This document shows positions 25,620 through 33,413 of a stretch of 64,000 nucleotides of DNA, one piece after another. The notes under the pieces are model-generated. The model was not told the DNA's origin and did not search any database. It saw only the letters and a list, made by a program, of their open reading frames with translations. How positions within the stretch are numbered: the stretch's first letter is position 1; every line of letters begins with the position of its first letter. The position numbers were made by a program, and so were the translations under genes. The DNA is from JACMLX01 sp040384325. Its GTDB lineage: Bacteria > Gemmatimonadota > Gemmatimonadetes > Gemmatimonadales > Gemmatimonadaceae. The DNA lies in assembly GCA_040384325.1 (NCBI GenBank), contig JAZKJL010000004.1, positions 248,001 to 312,000 on the forward strand, in the 5' to 3' direction.

Positions 25620-26491
25620 GCAGCGTCGCGCGCGCGGTGCGCCTCGCCACCCTGGTGCTGGCGGCAACGCTGCTGTCCGTGCCGACGGCGCGGGCGCAGC
25701 ATCCGGCCAACTGGACCGACACCATCTCGCCGTTCCGCGTCATCGACAACGTGTACTACGTCGGCAGTGCGGGATTGTCGGCGTGGCTGATCACCACGCC
25801 GCAGGGCCACATCCTGCTGGATGTCGGCATGCCGGAGAACGGCACGATGGTGGAGCGCAACATCGTGCGACTCGGCTTCAAGCCCGGCGACGTGAAGGTG
25901 CTGCTCAACAGCCACGCGCACTTCGATCACGCCGGCGGGCTGGCGCAGCTGAAGCGACGCACCGGTGCGCGGCTGTTCGCGATGGCCGGGGACCGCACGG
26001 CGCTGGAGCAGGGTGTGTACGTGGGATCGGAGTCGGTGGCCGCCTACCGCTTTCCGGCGGTGCGCGTGGACAGCGTGATCACCGATGGTGCGACCGTCAC
26101 GCTCGGTGGGGTGACGCTGACGGCCAACCTCACGCCCGGGCACTCCGCCGGCTGCACCACGTGGACGATGCCGGTGCAGTCGGATGGACGGCGGCACACG
26201 GCGGCGTTCTTCTGCAGCGCGTCGGTGGCGGCCAACCGCCTGGCACCGCGGCCGCAGTATCCCGGCATCGTGGCCGACTATCGTCGCACCTTCGCGCGGC
26301 TGAAGGCGATGGAGGCGGACGTCTTCCTGCCGCCGCATGCGGAGCTGTTCGACCTCGCGGCTCGCCGCGCGCGACTTGGTGGAGGCGGACCGAATCCGTT
26401 CATCGACCCCACCGCGTTGCGGCGGCTCGCCGTCACGCTCGAGGCGGCGTTCGAGAAGGAACTGGCGCGTCAGTCGTCCACGCCGCGCTGA
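25613..26491 (+). CDS. Metallo-beta-lactamase fold hydrolase, subclass B3-like
   Basis: 292 aa from ATG 25613 (overlapping the SDR stop). Signal peptide about residues 1-28 (VLAATLLSVPTARAQ), so periplasmic. The zinc ligands match subclass B3: His101, His103, Asp105 and His106 in HAHFDHAGG; His177 in TPGHSAGCTTW; His242 in LPPHAELFDL. The B3-typical features YPGIVADYRRTFARLKAME and PNPFIDPTALRR are present, and the length equals that of L1/FEZ/THIN-B-type enzymes. Known of B3: hydrolysis of penicillins, cephalosporins and carbapenems. Whether this copy has that activity, or a related lactonase or phosphodiesterase one, is not shown. The chromosomal setting without mobile elements suggests an intrinsic gene. 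Confidence 0.88.
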   Translation: MVSSVARAVRLATLVLAATLLSVPTARAQHPANWTDTISPFRVIDNVYYVGSAGLSAWLITTPQGHILLDVGMPENGTMVERNIVRLGFKPGDVKVLLNSHAHFDHAGGLAQLKRRTGARLFAMAGDRTALEQGVYVGSESVAAYRFPAVRVDSVITDGATVTLGGVTLTANLTPGHSAGCTTWTMPVQSDGRRHTAAFFCSASVAANRLAPRPQYPGIVADYRRTFARLKAMEADVFLPPHAELFDLAARRARLGGGGPNPFIDPTALRRLAVTLEAAFEKELARQSSTPR

Positions 26492-26654
26492 CGTCGAACG
26501 TCGTCGCGGCGCGTCGGCGGTCATGCGATGTGACGCGCGCGCACGGCGAACTCGGCCATTCGCCAGTCGTCGCGCACTCCACTAGAATGCGCTCCCAGCA
26601 CACCTGCCGCCGCCCACTTCCGCGGCGTGCCCGACTCACGCTCAGGACTGCGTT

Positions 26655-27872
26655 ATGGCCAAGATCAAGGTGGTAAACCCGGTCGTCGAGATGGACGGCG
26701 ACGAGATGACCCGCATCATCTGGCAGTTCATCAAGGACAAGCTGATCCTGCCGTACCTGGACGTCCAGCTCGATTACTACGATCTCGGCATCGAGCATCG
26801 CGATGCGACCAACGACCAGGTCACGATCGACTCGGCCGAGGCGACGAAGAAGCACGGTGTGGCAGTGAAGTGCGCCACGATCACGCCCGACGAGGCACGG
26901 GTGAAGGAGTTCGGGCTGAAGAAGATGTGGAAGAGCCCGAACGGCACCATCCGCAACATCCTCGGTGGCGTGATCTTCCGCGAGCCGATCATCATGTCGA
27001 ACATTCCGCGACTGGTACCGGGATGGACGAAGCCCATCGTCGTCGGCCGTCACGCGCATGGCGACCAGTACAAGGCCACCGACTTCAAGGTGCCGGGCCC
27101 GGGCAAGGTGACCATGACCTGGACACCTGACGATGGCAGCGAGCCGACGCAGTTCGAGGTGGCGAAGTACGGTGCCGACGGTGGCGTGGCGATGGGCATG
27201 TACAACTACAACGACTCGATCCGCGACTTCGCGCGTGCCAGCCTGACCTACGGCCTGCAGCGCAGCTATCCGGTGTACCTCAGCACCAAGAACACGATCC
27301 TCAAGGCCTACGACGGCGCCTTCAAGGACATCTTCGAGCAGGTGTTCAACGACGAGTTCCGCAAGGACTTCGAGGCGGCCGGCATCACCTACGAGCATCG
27401 CCTGATCGACGACATGGTGGCGGCGGCGCTGAAGTGGGAAGGCGGCTACGTCTGGGCCTGCAAGAACTACGATGGCGACGTGCAGTCGGACATCGTGGCA
27501 CAGGGCTTCGGCTCCCTCGGCCTGATGACCAGCGTGCTGATGACGCCCGACGGCAAGACGATGGAAGCCGAGGCGGCGCACGGCACCGTCACGCGCCACT
27601 ATCGTGAGCACCAGAAGGGCAACAAGACGTCCACCAACCCGATCGCGTCGATCTTCGCCTGGACGCGCGGCTTGGCCCACCGCGGCAAGCTGGATGGCAC
27701 CCCGGCGCTGGTGGATTTCGCCAACAAGCTGGAAGCGGTCTGCATCGAGGCGGTGGAAGCCGGCGAGATGACGAAGGACCTCGCGATCCTGATCAGCCGG
27801 AACTCACCATTCCTGTCCACCGAGGACTTCCTCGACGCCATCGATCGCCGGTTGCAGGCCAAGATGGCCTAG
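26655..27872 (+). CDS. icd: NADP-dependent isocitrate dehydrogenase, eukaryotic-type homodimer
   Basis: 405 aa, cytoplasmic. The start MAKIKVVNPVVEMDGDEMTR and the segments WKSPNGTIRNILGGVIFREP and IVVGRHAHGDQYKATDF mark the type II (mitochondrial/cytosolic-like) NADP-IDH, with the substrate Ser and Arg residues in the SPNGTIR loop. AAHGTVTRHYREHQKG carries the NADP-binding region. It converts isocitrate to 2-oxoglutarate in the citric-acid cycle. The ATG has a GGACTGCGTT leader. It is followed by a strong hairpin (27902-27930) and a repeat-rich gap. Confidence 0.95.
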   Translation: MAKIKVVNPVVEMDGDEMTRIIWQFIKDKLILPYLDVQLDYYDLGIEHRDATNDQVTIDSAEATKKHGVAVKCATITPDEARVKEFGLKKMWKSPNGTIRNILGGVIFREPIIMSNIPRLVPGWTKPIVVGRHAHGDQYKATDFKVPGPGKVTMTWTPDDGSEPTQFEVAKYGADGGVAMGMYNYNDSIRDFARASLTYGLQRSYPVYLSTKNTILKAYDGAFKDIFEQVFNDEFRKDFEAAGITYEHRLIDDMVAAALKWEGGYVWACKNYDGDVQSDIVAQGFGSLGLMTSVLMTPDGKTMEAEAAHGTVTRHYREHQKGNKTSTNPIASIFAWTRGLAHRGKLDGTPALVDFANKLEAVCIEAVEAGEMTKDLAILISRNSPFLSTEDFLDAIDRRLQAKMA

Positions 27873-27901
27873 TTCGCCGCACGCAGTTCGCACGTCTTTC
27901 G

Positions 27902-27930
27902 CAGCGCGCACGCAGGTCCGGTGCGCGCTG
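27902..27930. terminator. Terminator hairpin after icd
   Basis: CAGCGCGCAC (27902-27911) pairs with GTGCGCGCTG (27921-27930) around a 9-nt loop, 30 nt after the icd stop. The sequence TGTCGTTC follows, without a long T-run. Confidence 0.6.
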
Positions 27931-27970
27931 TGTCGTTCAGGCCAGAGCGCGGGAACGTCAACGACAAACG

Positions 27971-28214
27971 GCAACAGCGAAGAGCAACAGCGAAGAGCAA
28001 CAGCGAAGAGCAACGGCAACTGCGTGACACAAAGGCGCAAAGGCACAAGGCCGCAAAGAGAACGCAGGCGCTCGAGCTTCCGTACCCGGCACGTGTTTCA
28101 TTTTTTTGTTTTTGACAACCTCGAATCACAGCATCGACTTGCTACGACTCACATGCCACGTCCGACACCGACCGCTTTGCGCCTTCGTGTCTTTGCGCCT
28201 TTGTGTCAAGTTGT
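27971..28214. repeat. Second inverted-repeat element with 13-nt tandem repeats
   Basis: Three exact tandem copies of GCAACAGCGAAGA (27971-28009) precede an arm TGACACAAAGGCGCAAAG... (28025-28051). The reverse complement of 28181-28208 matches this arm with one substitution and one inserted base over 27 nt. Similarity continues outward on both sides as GCAAC. The 129 nt between the arms hold no credible gene. Together with the icd terminator this fills the 380-nt gap between convergent icd and rsmD. Its sequence differs from the element at 20646-20855. Confidence 0.65.
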
Positions 28215-28252
28215 TGCAGTTCGCAGTTCGTAGTGCACGGCGAAGTCTCTCG

Positions 28253-28768
28253 TTACGCCCTGTAGATCGCGATCGAGGTGTCGTCGATGGTGTGGCGGTA
28301 GTCGGGCGAGGGCAGGACGTGGCCGACGGCGTATTCGACGGCCAGCACCCGCGCGTACTTGGTCGCCTGCCAGGCGGTCAGCACGCGGTCCAGCATCTTC
28401 GAGTTGTACGGCGGATCGGCGAAGGCGACGTCCCAGCGCTGCTCGGTGAGCGCCTCGGCGAATTGCACCGCGTCCTTCTTGTAGATGCGGCACTTGGTCG
28501 TCTGGCGGAGCAGGGCCACGTTGGCCTTCAGCGCGTGCAGGCTGCTGGGGCGCGTCTCCACGAAGTCCACATACTTGGCGCCGCGCGAGATCGCCTCGAG
28601 CCCGAGGGCACCGGTGCCGGCGAAGAGGTCCAGCACGCGGGCGCCGGCCAGGTCGGGCTTCAGCTGGTCGAGCAGGAAGCCGCGCACCTTTTCGGCCGTC
28701 GGCCGCACGCGGAAGTCGTTCGGCGACGTGAGGTCGCGACCGGCGAACTTGCCGCCGATGATCCTCAC
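28253..28768 (-). CDS. rsmD: 16S rRNA (guanine(966)-N2)-methyltransferase RsmD
   Basis: 171 aa from the GTG at 28768, chosen because RsmD proteins begin xRIIGGxxxGR, and here the frame reads VRIIGGKFAGRDL. The open frame goes on upstream but is not conserved in type. The SAM site VLDLFAGTGALGLEAISRGA (about 45-64) and the catalytic DPPY (118-121) are intact. RPTAEKVRGFLLDQL matches the substrate-binding region of the family. The enzyme methylates G966 in helix 31 of 16S rRNA. It is divergent from the DUF4403 gene with a 180-nt gap. Confidence 0.9.
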   Translation of the reverse strand: MRIIGGKFAGRDLTSPNDFRVRPTAEKVRGFLLDQLKPDLAGARVLDLFAGTGALGLEAISRGAKYVDFVETRPSSLHALKANVALLRQTTKCRIYKKDAVQFAEALTEQRWDVAFADPPYNSKMLDRVLTAWQATKYARVLAVEYAVGHVLPSPDYRHTIDDTSIAIYRA

Positions 28769-28948
28769 GAGCGCGCCTTCGGGGTAACAGTCATACCGCA
28801 AGATAGCCGTGACGGGTATCCTGCACCCGGCCGGCAGGGTTGCTTGGCGGGGCGAACTCTCGACGTGGGGACGAAGCATGAACGTGCAGGTGCACGCGCG
28901 GGGCCGATGCCGGCGCGTCATGGTCGCGGCGACGCGGCGGGCGATCGG

Positions 28949-30358
28949 ATGATGCGGCTGATCCAGGCCATCGCGGCCCTGGCACTGCTGCTGCCGGGAT
29001 GCGGCGGCAGTGCGCCTGCCACACTCGCCCCGGTACCGGCACCTGTCGCATCGGCCGTCACACCATCGACGCCGCGCTCCGGTGTGGCACCTGCACAAGC
29101 GGAATTGGCGGTGATTCCGGTGCAGGTCACGTACGTGCTCAAGTCGCTGGCGCCGGTGCTCGACTCGTTGTTCCCGGCGCGCGACTCGCTCGCCGAGGCG
29201 ACCTGCCTCAACGTGGCGCGGCTGGTGTGCCATCAGTACGTGTACCAGCGCGATCCACTCGCGCTCTCTGCCACCGGGGCACGCTTCAGCATCACGACCA
29301 CGATGCGGTATCGCGCCCGCGTCGGTGTGCCGGGCGCACGCGTCGCCAGCTGCGGCTACGGCAGCGAGGCACCACGACGCGCGAACCTCTCGCTTGCCAC
29401 GGACCTCTATTGGCGGCGCGACTGGAAGATCGGGTCACGCCAGACCGCCCTCGCCGCGACGCTGGCCGATGCCTGCGCCATCACCGCCCTCAACGTCGAT
29501 GCGCGACCGGCGCTGCAGCGCATGATCGACGGACAGCTGAAGGACTTCTCGGCGCAGGTGGATACCGCGCTGCCGAGTGCCGCGGACCTGCGCCCGCTGG
29601 CCGACTCGATCTGGAGGAGCTTTCTCGAGCCGTCGCCGCTCGACACGCTGAACACGCTCTGGCTGGTGCTCGATCCGGAAGCGATTCGCGTCGTGCCGCT
29701 GCAGGGCGTGGGGCCGAGCTTCCGCACCGCGATCGTGGTCTACGCACGTCCGCGGGTGATCGCCGGCGCCAAGCCACCGACGCTGACCAAGCCGCTGCCG
29801 GTGCTGAGCCTCGGCCAGAGTCCGGGCGGGTTCGTGGTGCCGGTGTCGGTGGAGCTGCCGTTCGAGGAAGTGAATCGGCGCGCGACGGAGTTGCTCGTGG
29901 CCGAGACGGCGAACACCAGTGAGCGCGTCGACAGCGTGCACGTGCAGGCCAGCGGTGACAGCGTACGCATCGTGCTCGACGTCAGCGGCTCGCTGCGTGG
30001 GAAGCTGACGCTGATGTCGCGGCTGCGCTGGGACCCCGCGCTGCGCGAGCTGCGTCTGGATGACCTGGATTGGAACCTGGAGAGCCGAGGCCTGATGTCA
30101 CGGATGAAGGCCACGCTGGCCGCGCCGCTGATCGGTCGTGCCATTCGCAAGGCCACCATGGGCGGTCGCGTGCCGCTCGGTGCACAGCTGGATTCGGTGC
30201 GCACACAGATGCTGCAGTTGCTGAACCGCACCGTGTCGCCGGGCGTGATCCTCGGTGGCAGCATCACCAGCTTCCAGGTGGAGAGCGTCAGCACCACCGA
30301 CCGCGCCTTCGTGGTCCGCGCGCGCCTGCTGGGGCAGGCGAACGTCTGGATCCAGTAG
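28949..30358 (+). CDS. DUF4403 family lipoprotein
   Basis: 469 aa from ATG 28949 (a second ATG follows at once at 28952). The N-terminus IQAIAALALLLPGC has a lipobox LPGC, then a Pro/Ala/Thr-rich linker (about 20-55), then a long beta-rich region. Strand-forming segments such as IVVYARPRVIAGAKPPT, PLPVLSLGQSPGGFVVPVSV and VVRARLLGQANVWIQ fit DUF4403, a bacterial family of unknown function with repeated barrel-like halves that some workers compare with tubular lipid-binding proteins. No catalytic residues are evident. It ends exactly where the convergent P450 gene ends (no gap). Confidence 0.75.
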   Translation: MMRLIQAIAALALLLPGCGGSAPATLAPVPAPVASAVTPSTPRSGVAPAQAELAVIPVQVTYVLKSLAPVLDSLFPARDSLAEATCLNVARLVCHQYVYQRDPLALSATGARFSITTTMRYRARVGVPGARVASCGYGSEAPRRANLSLATDLYWRRDWKIGSRQTALAATLADACAITALNVDARPALQRMIDGQLKDFSAQVDTALPSAADLRPLADSIWRSFLEPSPLDTLNTLWLVLDPEAIRVVPLQGVGPSFRTAIVVYARPRVIAGAKPPTLTKPLPVLSLGQSPGGFVVPVSVELPFEEVNRRATELLVAETANTSERVDSVHVQASGDSVRIVLDVSGSLRGKLTLMSRLRWDPALRELRLDDLDWNLESRGLMSRMKATLAAPLIGRAIRKATMGGRVPLGAQLDSVRTQMLQLLNRTVSPGVILGGSITSFQVESVSTTDRAFVVRARLLGQANVWIQ

Positions 30359-31714
30359 CTACGTCGTCCGGCGTTGGAGTCGCGCCGGCAGCCCGCCTCT
30401 CGGCCGCAGCGTGATGATCGGTTCCAGCTCCGGGTCGGGGCCGGGCACGTGCACGCGCCAGCGCCGAGCGAGCGTCGCCAGCACCAGCATCGCCTCCATC
30501 CACGCGAACTGCTCGCCGACGCAGATGCGCGTGCCGGCACCGAACGGGAAGTAGGACATCTTCGGTCGCGCGGCGGTGACCGCCGGATCGAGCCAGCGAT
30601 CCGGCTGGAACCGTTCGGGCTCCGGCCACCAACGGCGGTCGTGATGCACGATGAACTGCGGGGCGAGGAACAGCGTACGGGCCGGGAAGTCGAACCCCCC
30701 CACGCTGAACGGTTCCATCGCGCGGCGGCCGACCACGTAGGCGGGTGGATAGAGCCGCATCGACTCGGCCACCACGGCGCGCGTGAACGGCAGCTGCGCC
30801 AGGTCGTCCATGGTTCCGGCGCGATCACCGAGCACACGATCCACCTCCTCGTGCAACCGCTGCTCGGCCTCCGGATTGCGCGCCAGCAGCAGCCAGGTCC
30901 AGGTCAGCGCATTGGCCGTCGTCTCGTGGCCGGCGATGAAGATCGTGATCGCCTCGTCGCGCAGCTGCGCGTCGGTCATGCCGCCGCCGTCGCCCTCGGT
31001 GTCGGTCGCATGCAGCAGCATCGACAGCAGGTCGCCGGTGTCCTCGCCGCTGGCGCGCCGGGCCGCGATGATGCGGTCGATGGTGGCGTCGAGCAACTGC
31101 TTGCCGGCGTTGAAGCGGCGACGACGTGGGCTGGGCAGGATGTCGAGCAACGGCGTGAGTGGACCGTAGCCGAGCGAGAACGCGTTGAACACGTCGTCCA
31201 TCGCGTTGCCGATGCCGCTGCCTTCGTTGGCGACGCTGGCGCCGAACAACGTGGCGGCCACGATGTCGAGCGTCACCAGCATCATCGCGCGATTGATGTC
31301 CAGCGTCTCGCCGTCACGCCACGCGGCCTGCCGCTGCATGGCGGCGGAGATGATGGCACCGGCATAGGCGCCAATGCGGGCGCGGTGGAATGCCGGCTGC
31401 ACCAGGCGGCGCTGCCGCAGGTGCACGTCGCCCTCCGACGTCAGCAACCCTTCGCCCACCAGGATCTTCGCGCGCTCCAGCGCCTGTCCCTTGCGGAAAA
31501 TGCGCTGGTTGGTGACCAGCAGGTCGCGGATGTCATCGGGATTGGTGAGCAGCACGATCTGCTGCTTGCCGATCGTGACCTGCGACACGTCGCCGTAGGT
31601 GCTGGCCATGCTGCGCATCAACGCGATGCGCGCGCGCGACATGCGCAGGATCATGTCGCCGGGGAAACGGGCCTTCGGTCCCGGGGCGGTGTTCGGCGCG
31701 ACGGTGGCAGGCAT
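30359..31714 (-). CDS. Cytochrome P450
   Basis: 451 aa from ATG 31714 (an in-frame GTG at 31753 would add 13 residues; neither has a clear SD). The heme-binding loop is FGAGTRICVGEQFA with Cys398, the ExxR is ESMRLYPP, and the I-helix oxygen-binding motif is AGHETTAN. FQPDRWLDP precedes the heme loop. No membrane anchor, so a soluble bacterial P450 needing separate ferredoxin or flavodoxin partners, none of which lies in the window. Wording is close to the CYP102/CYP1xx-like fatty-acid or terpenoid hydroxylase branch, but the substrate cannot be told. Confidence 0.93.
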   Translation of the reverse strand: MPATVAPNTAPGPKARFPGDMILRMSRARIALMRSMASTYGDVSQVTIGKQQIVLLTNPDDIRDLLVTNQRIFRKGQALERAKILVGEGLLTSEGDVHLRQRRLVQPAFHRARIGAYAGAIISAAMQRQAAWRDGETLDINRAMMLVTLDIVAATLFGASVANEGSGIGNAMDDVFNAFSLGYGPLTPLLDILPSPRRRRFNAGKQLLDATIDRIIAARRASGEDTGDLLSMLLHATDTEGDGGGMTDAQLRDEAITIFIAGHETTANALTWTWLLLARNPEAEQRLHEEVDRVLGDRAGTMDDLAQLPFTRAVVAESMRLYPPAYVVGRRAMEPFSVGGFDFPARTLFLAPQFIVHHDRRWWPEPERFQPDRWLDPAVTAARPKMSYFPFGAGTRICVGEQFAWMEAMLVLATLARRWRVHVPGPDPELEPIITLRPRGGLPARLQRRTT

Positions 31715-31875
31715 CAGTGGGCCGGTCGGGGACGGGAACGCCGGGATCGCCACCGGCGCTGGTCACAGCATACTGCCGACGTCGCGGCGGCGCGATCGTT
31801 ATTCTGGTCAGCGGATCGGCGTCGCGCGGTGATGCGGCGCCAGTTGTCGTCACTTCCCCGTTCTCCCGACCGCCG

Positions 31876-32691
31876 ATGCCCCTGCCGCCCTGCCTGCTCG
31901 GCCTGCCGTACGACGCCAGTTCGTCCTTCCTGCGCGGGTCGGCCGCGGCGCCCGCGCTGATCAGGGCAGCACTCCGCTCGCCGTCCGGCAACGACTGGAC
32001 GGAGTCGATGGTGGACCTGGCGCAGCCCGGCGTGTTCGCCGACGCCGGCGACCTGACGCTGCCCGAGGACGGCACGGCACGCGGGCTGATCGAGTCGGGC
32101 GTGCGCTCGCTGATGATGCGCGGGGTACGCGTGATCTCGCTGGGCGGCGATCACTCGGTCACCTATCCGATCCTGCGCGCCATCAACGGGCGCTACCCGC
32201 AGCCGACGATCCTGCACATCGACGCGCACGGGGATCTCTACAACGTCTTCAACGGCGACCGCTTTTCCCACGCCTGTCCGTTCGCGCGCATCATGGAGGA
32301 GGGGCTGGCGAGTCGGCTGGTGCAGGTCGGCATCCGGACCATGACCGCACACCAGCGCGAGCAGGCCACGCGCTTCGGCGTGGAGGTGATCGACATGCGG
32401 GCGTGGGAGATGGGCGCGCGACCCGTGATCGAGGGTCCGGTGTACATCTCCATCGACCTCGATGGGCTGGACCCTGCATTCGCCCCCGGTGTCAGTCACT
32501 GGGAACCGGGCGGCCTGAGCGTGCGTGACGTGCTGGGGATGATCCAGGGCGTGCCGTCGCTGATCGTCGGTGCCGACGTGGTGGAGTTCAATCCGCAGCG
32601 CGATCCGTCGGGCCTCACCGCCAGTGTCGCCGCAAAGATCGTGAAGGAACTGGCCGGCGCGATGCTGCAGCACGTGCCGCCGGTGCAGTGA
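31876..32691 (+). CDS. Arginase/agmatinase family ureohydrolase
   Basis: 271 aa from ATG 31876. The frame is open 53 codons upstream without a better start. The dinuclear manganese site is complete: GGDHS (His93), DAHGD (Asp116, His118, Asp120) and SIDLDGLDPAFAPG (Asp194, Asp196). The family removes a guanidino group from agmatine, arginine, guanidinobutyrate or formiminoglutamate. The layout is nearest to agmatinase (speB). It is divergent from the P450 gene and unlinked to the spermidine-synthase-like gene at 19932, so a polyamine role is only suggestive. Confidence 0.87.
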   Translation: MPLPPCLLGLPYDASSSFLRGSAAAPALIRAALRSPSGNDWTESMVDLAQPGVFADAGDLTLPEDGTARGLIESGVRSLMMRGVRVISLGGDHSVTYPILRAINGRYPQPTILHIDAHGDLYNVFNGDRFSHACPFARIMEEGLASRLVQVGIRTMTAHQREQATRFGVEVIDMRAWEMGARPVIEGPVYISIDLDGLDPAFAPGVSHWEPGGLSVRDVLGMIQGVPSLIVGADVVEFNPQRDPSGLTASVAAKIVKELAGAMLQHVPPVQ

Positions 32692-32731
32692 TCCCGTCGC
32701 CGATCGGGTGGCGGGTGGTGATCTTTCCCGC

Positions 32732-33331
32732 ATGCCGATGAGGACCGTGCGACGATTCCTGATGGCGGTGCTGCTAGGCGCTGGCGCGACGTCCATTGGC
32801 GCACAAGCCGCACTCCGCAGCGCCAGTGCGGTGACGGCGGCGGACGTGCGCTTCATGCAGGACATGCTGCAGCATCATCGGCAGGCGGTGGAGATGACGG
32901 CGCTGGTCGAGGCCCGCACCCGTAATGCGCAACTGCGGACGCTGGCGGAGCGCATCGCCGTGTCACAGGCGGACGAGATGGCGCTGATGCGGCGGTGGCT
33001 GGCGGCGCACGGCGTGACAAACGATTCGTCGATGGGCCATGCCATGGACCTGCACGCCGGTCACGGTGCCCCGGCGGATGCTGCGGCGATGCCCGGCATG
33101 CTGTCGGGCGCCGAACTGCGTGCGATGCGTGCGGCGAGCGGGCCGCGATTCGACCGACTGTTCCTGACGGGCATGATTCGGCACCACGGTGGCGCGCTGA
33201 CGATGGTCGATTCGCTGCTGGCGACAGCCGGCGCGGCACAGGAATCGTCGATCAATCGATTCGTCTCCGACGTGGATGCCGACCAGCGCGCCGAGATCAC
33301 ACGCATGCGCCGCCTGTTGTCCACACGCTGA
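32732..33331 (+). CDS. Secreted DUF305 protein (copy 1 of DUF305-LVIVD module)
   Basis: 199 aa from ATG 32732. Signal peptide about residues 1-28 (FLMAVLLGAGATSIGAQ). Two DUF305 halves, each a four-helix-like segment with a His motif: FMQDMLQHHRQAVEM and FLTGMIRHHGGALTMVDSL. A His/Met/Asp-rich linker lies between them (SSMGHAMDLHAGHGAPADAAAMPGM in part). DUF305 proteins are ferritin-like in shape, and the HH and Met-rich pieces suggest metal binding, possibly copper (inference). The LVIVD-repeat gene follows 82 nt downstream on the same strand, the same order as in the second copy at 43054-40264. Confidence 0.85.
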   Translation: MPMRTVRRFLMAVLLGAGATSIGAQAALRSASAVTAADVRFMQDMLQHHRQAVEMTALVEARTRNAQLRTLAERIAVSQADEMALMRRWLAAHGVTNDSSMGHAMDLHAGHGAPADAAAMPGMLSGAELRAMRAASGPRFDRLFLTGMIRHHGGALTMVDSLLATAGAAQESSINRFVSDVDADQRAEITRMRRLLSTR

Positions 33332-33413
33332 CTTCATCTTTCCACGCGACAGGTGCCGGTGCATCGGTCGCGCCCAATTAGCCCGACCCTTCACACCCGC
33401 GTTCCGACCTCAC

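Noticed and set aside
27971..28014. Tandem 13-mers considered as a CRISPR array
   Set aside because: Units are directly adjacent with no spacers and too short for CRISPR repeats; no cas gene is near.
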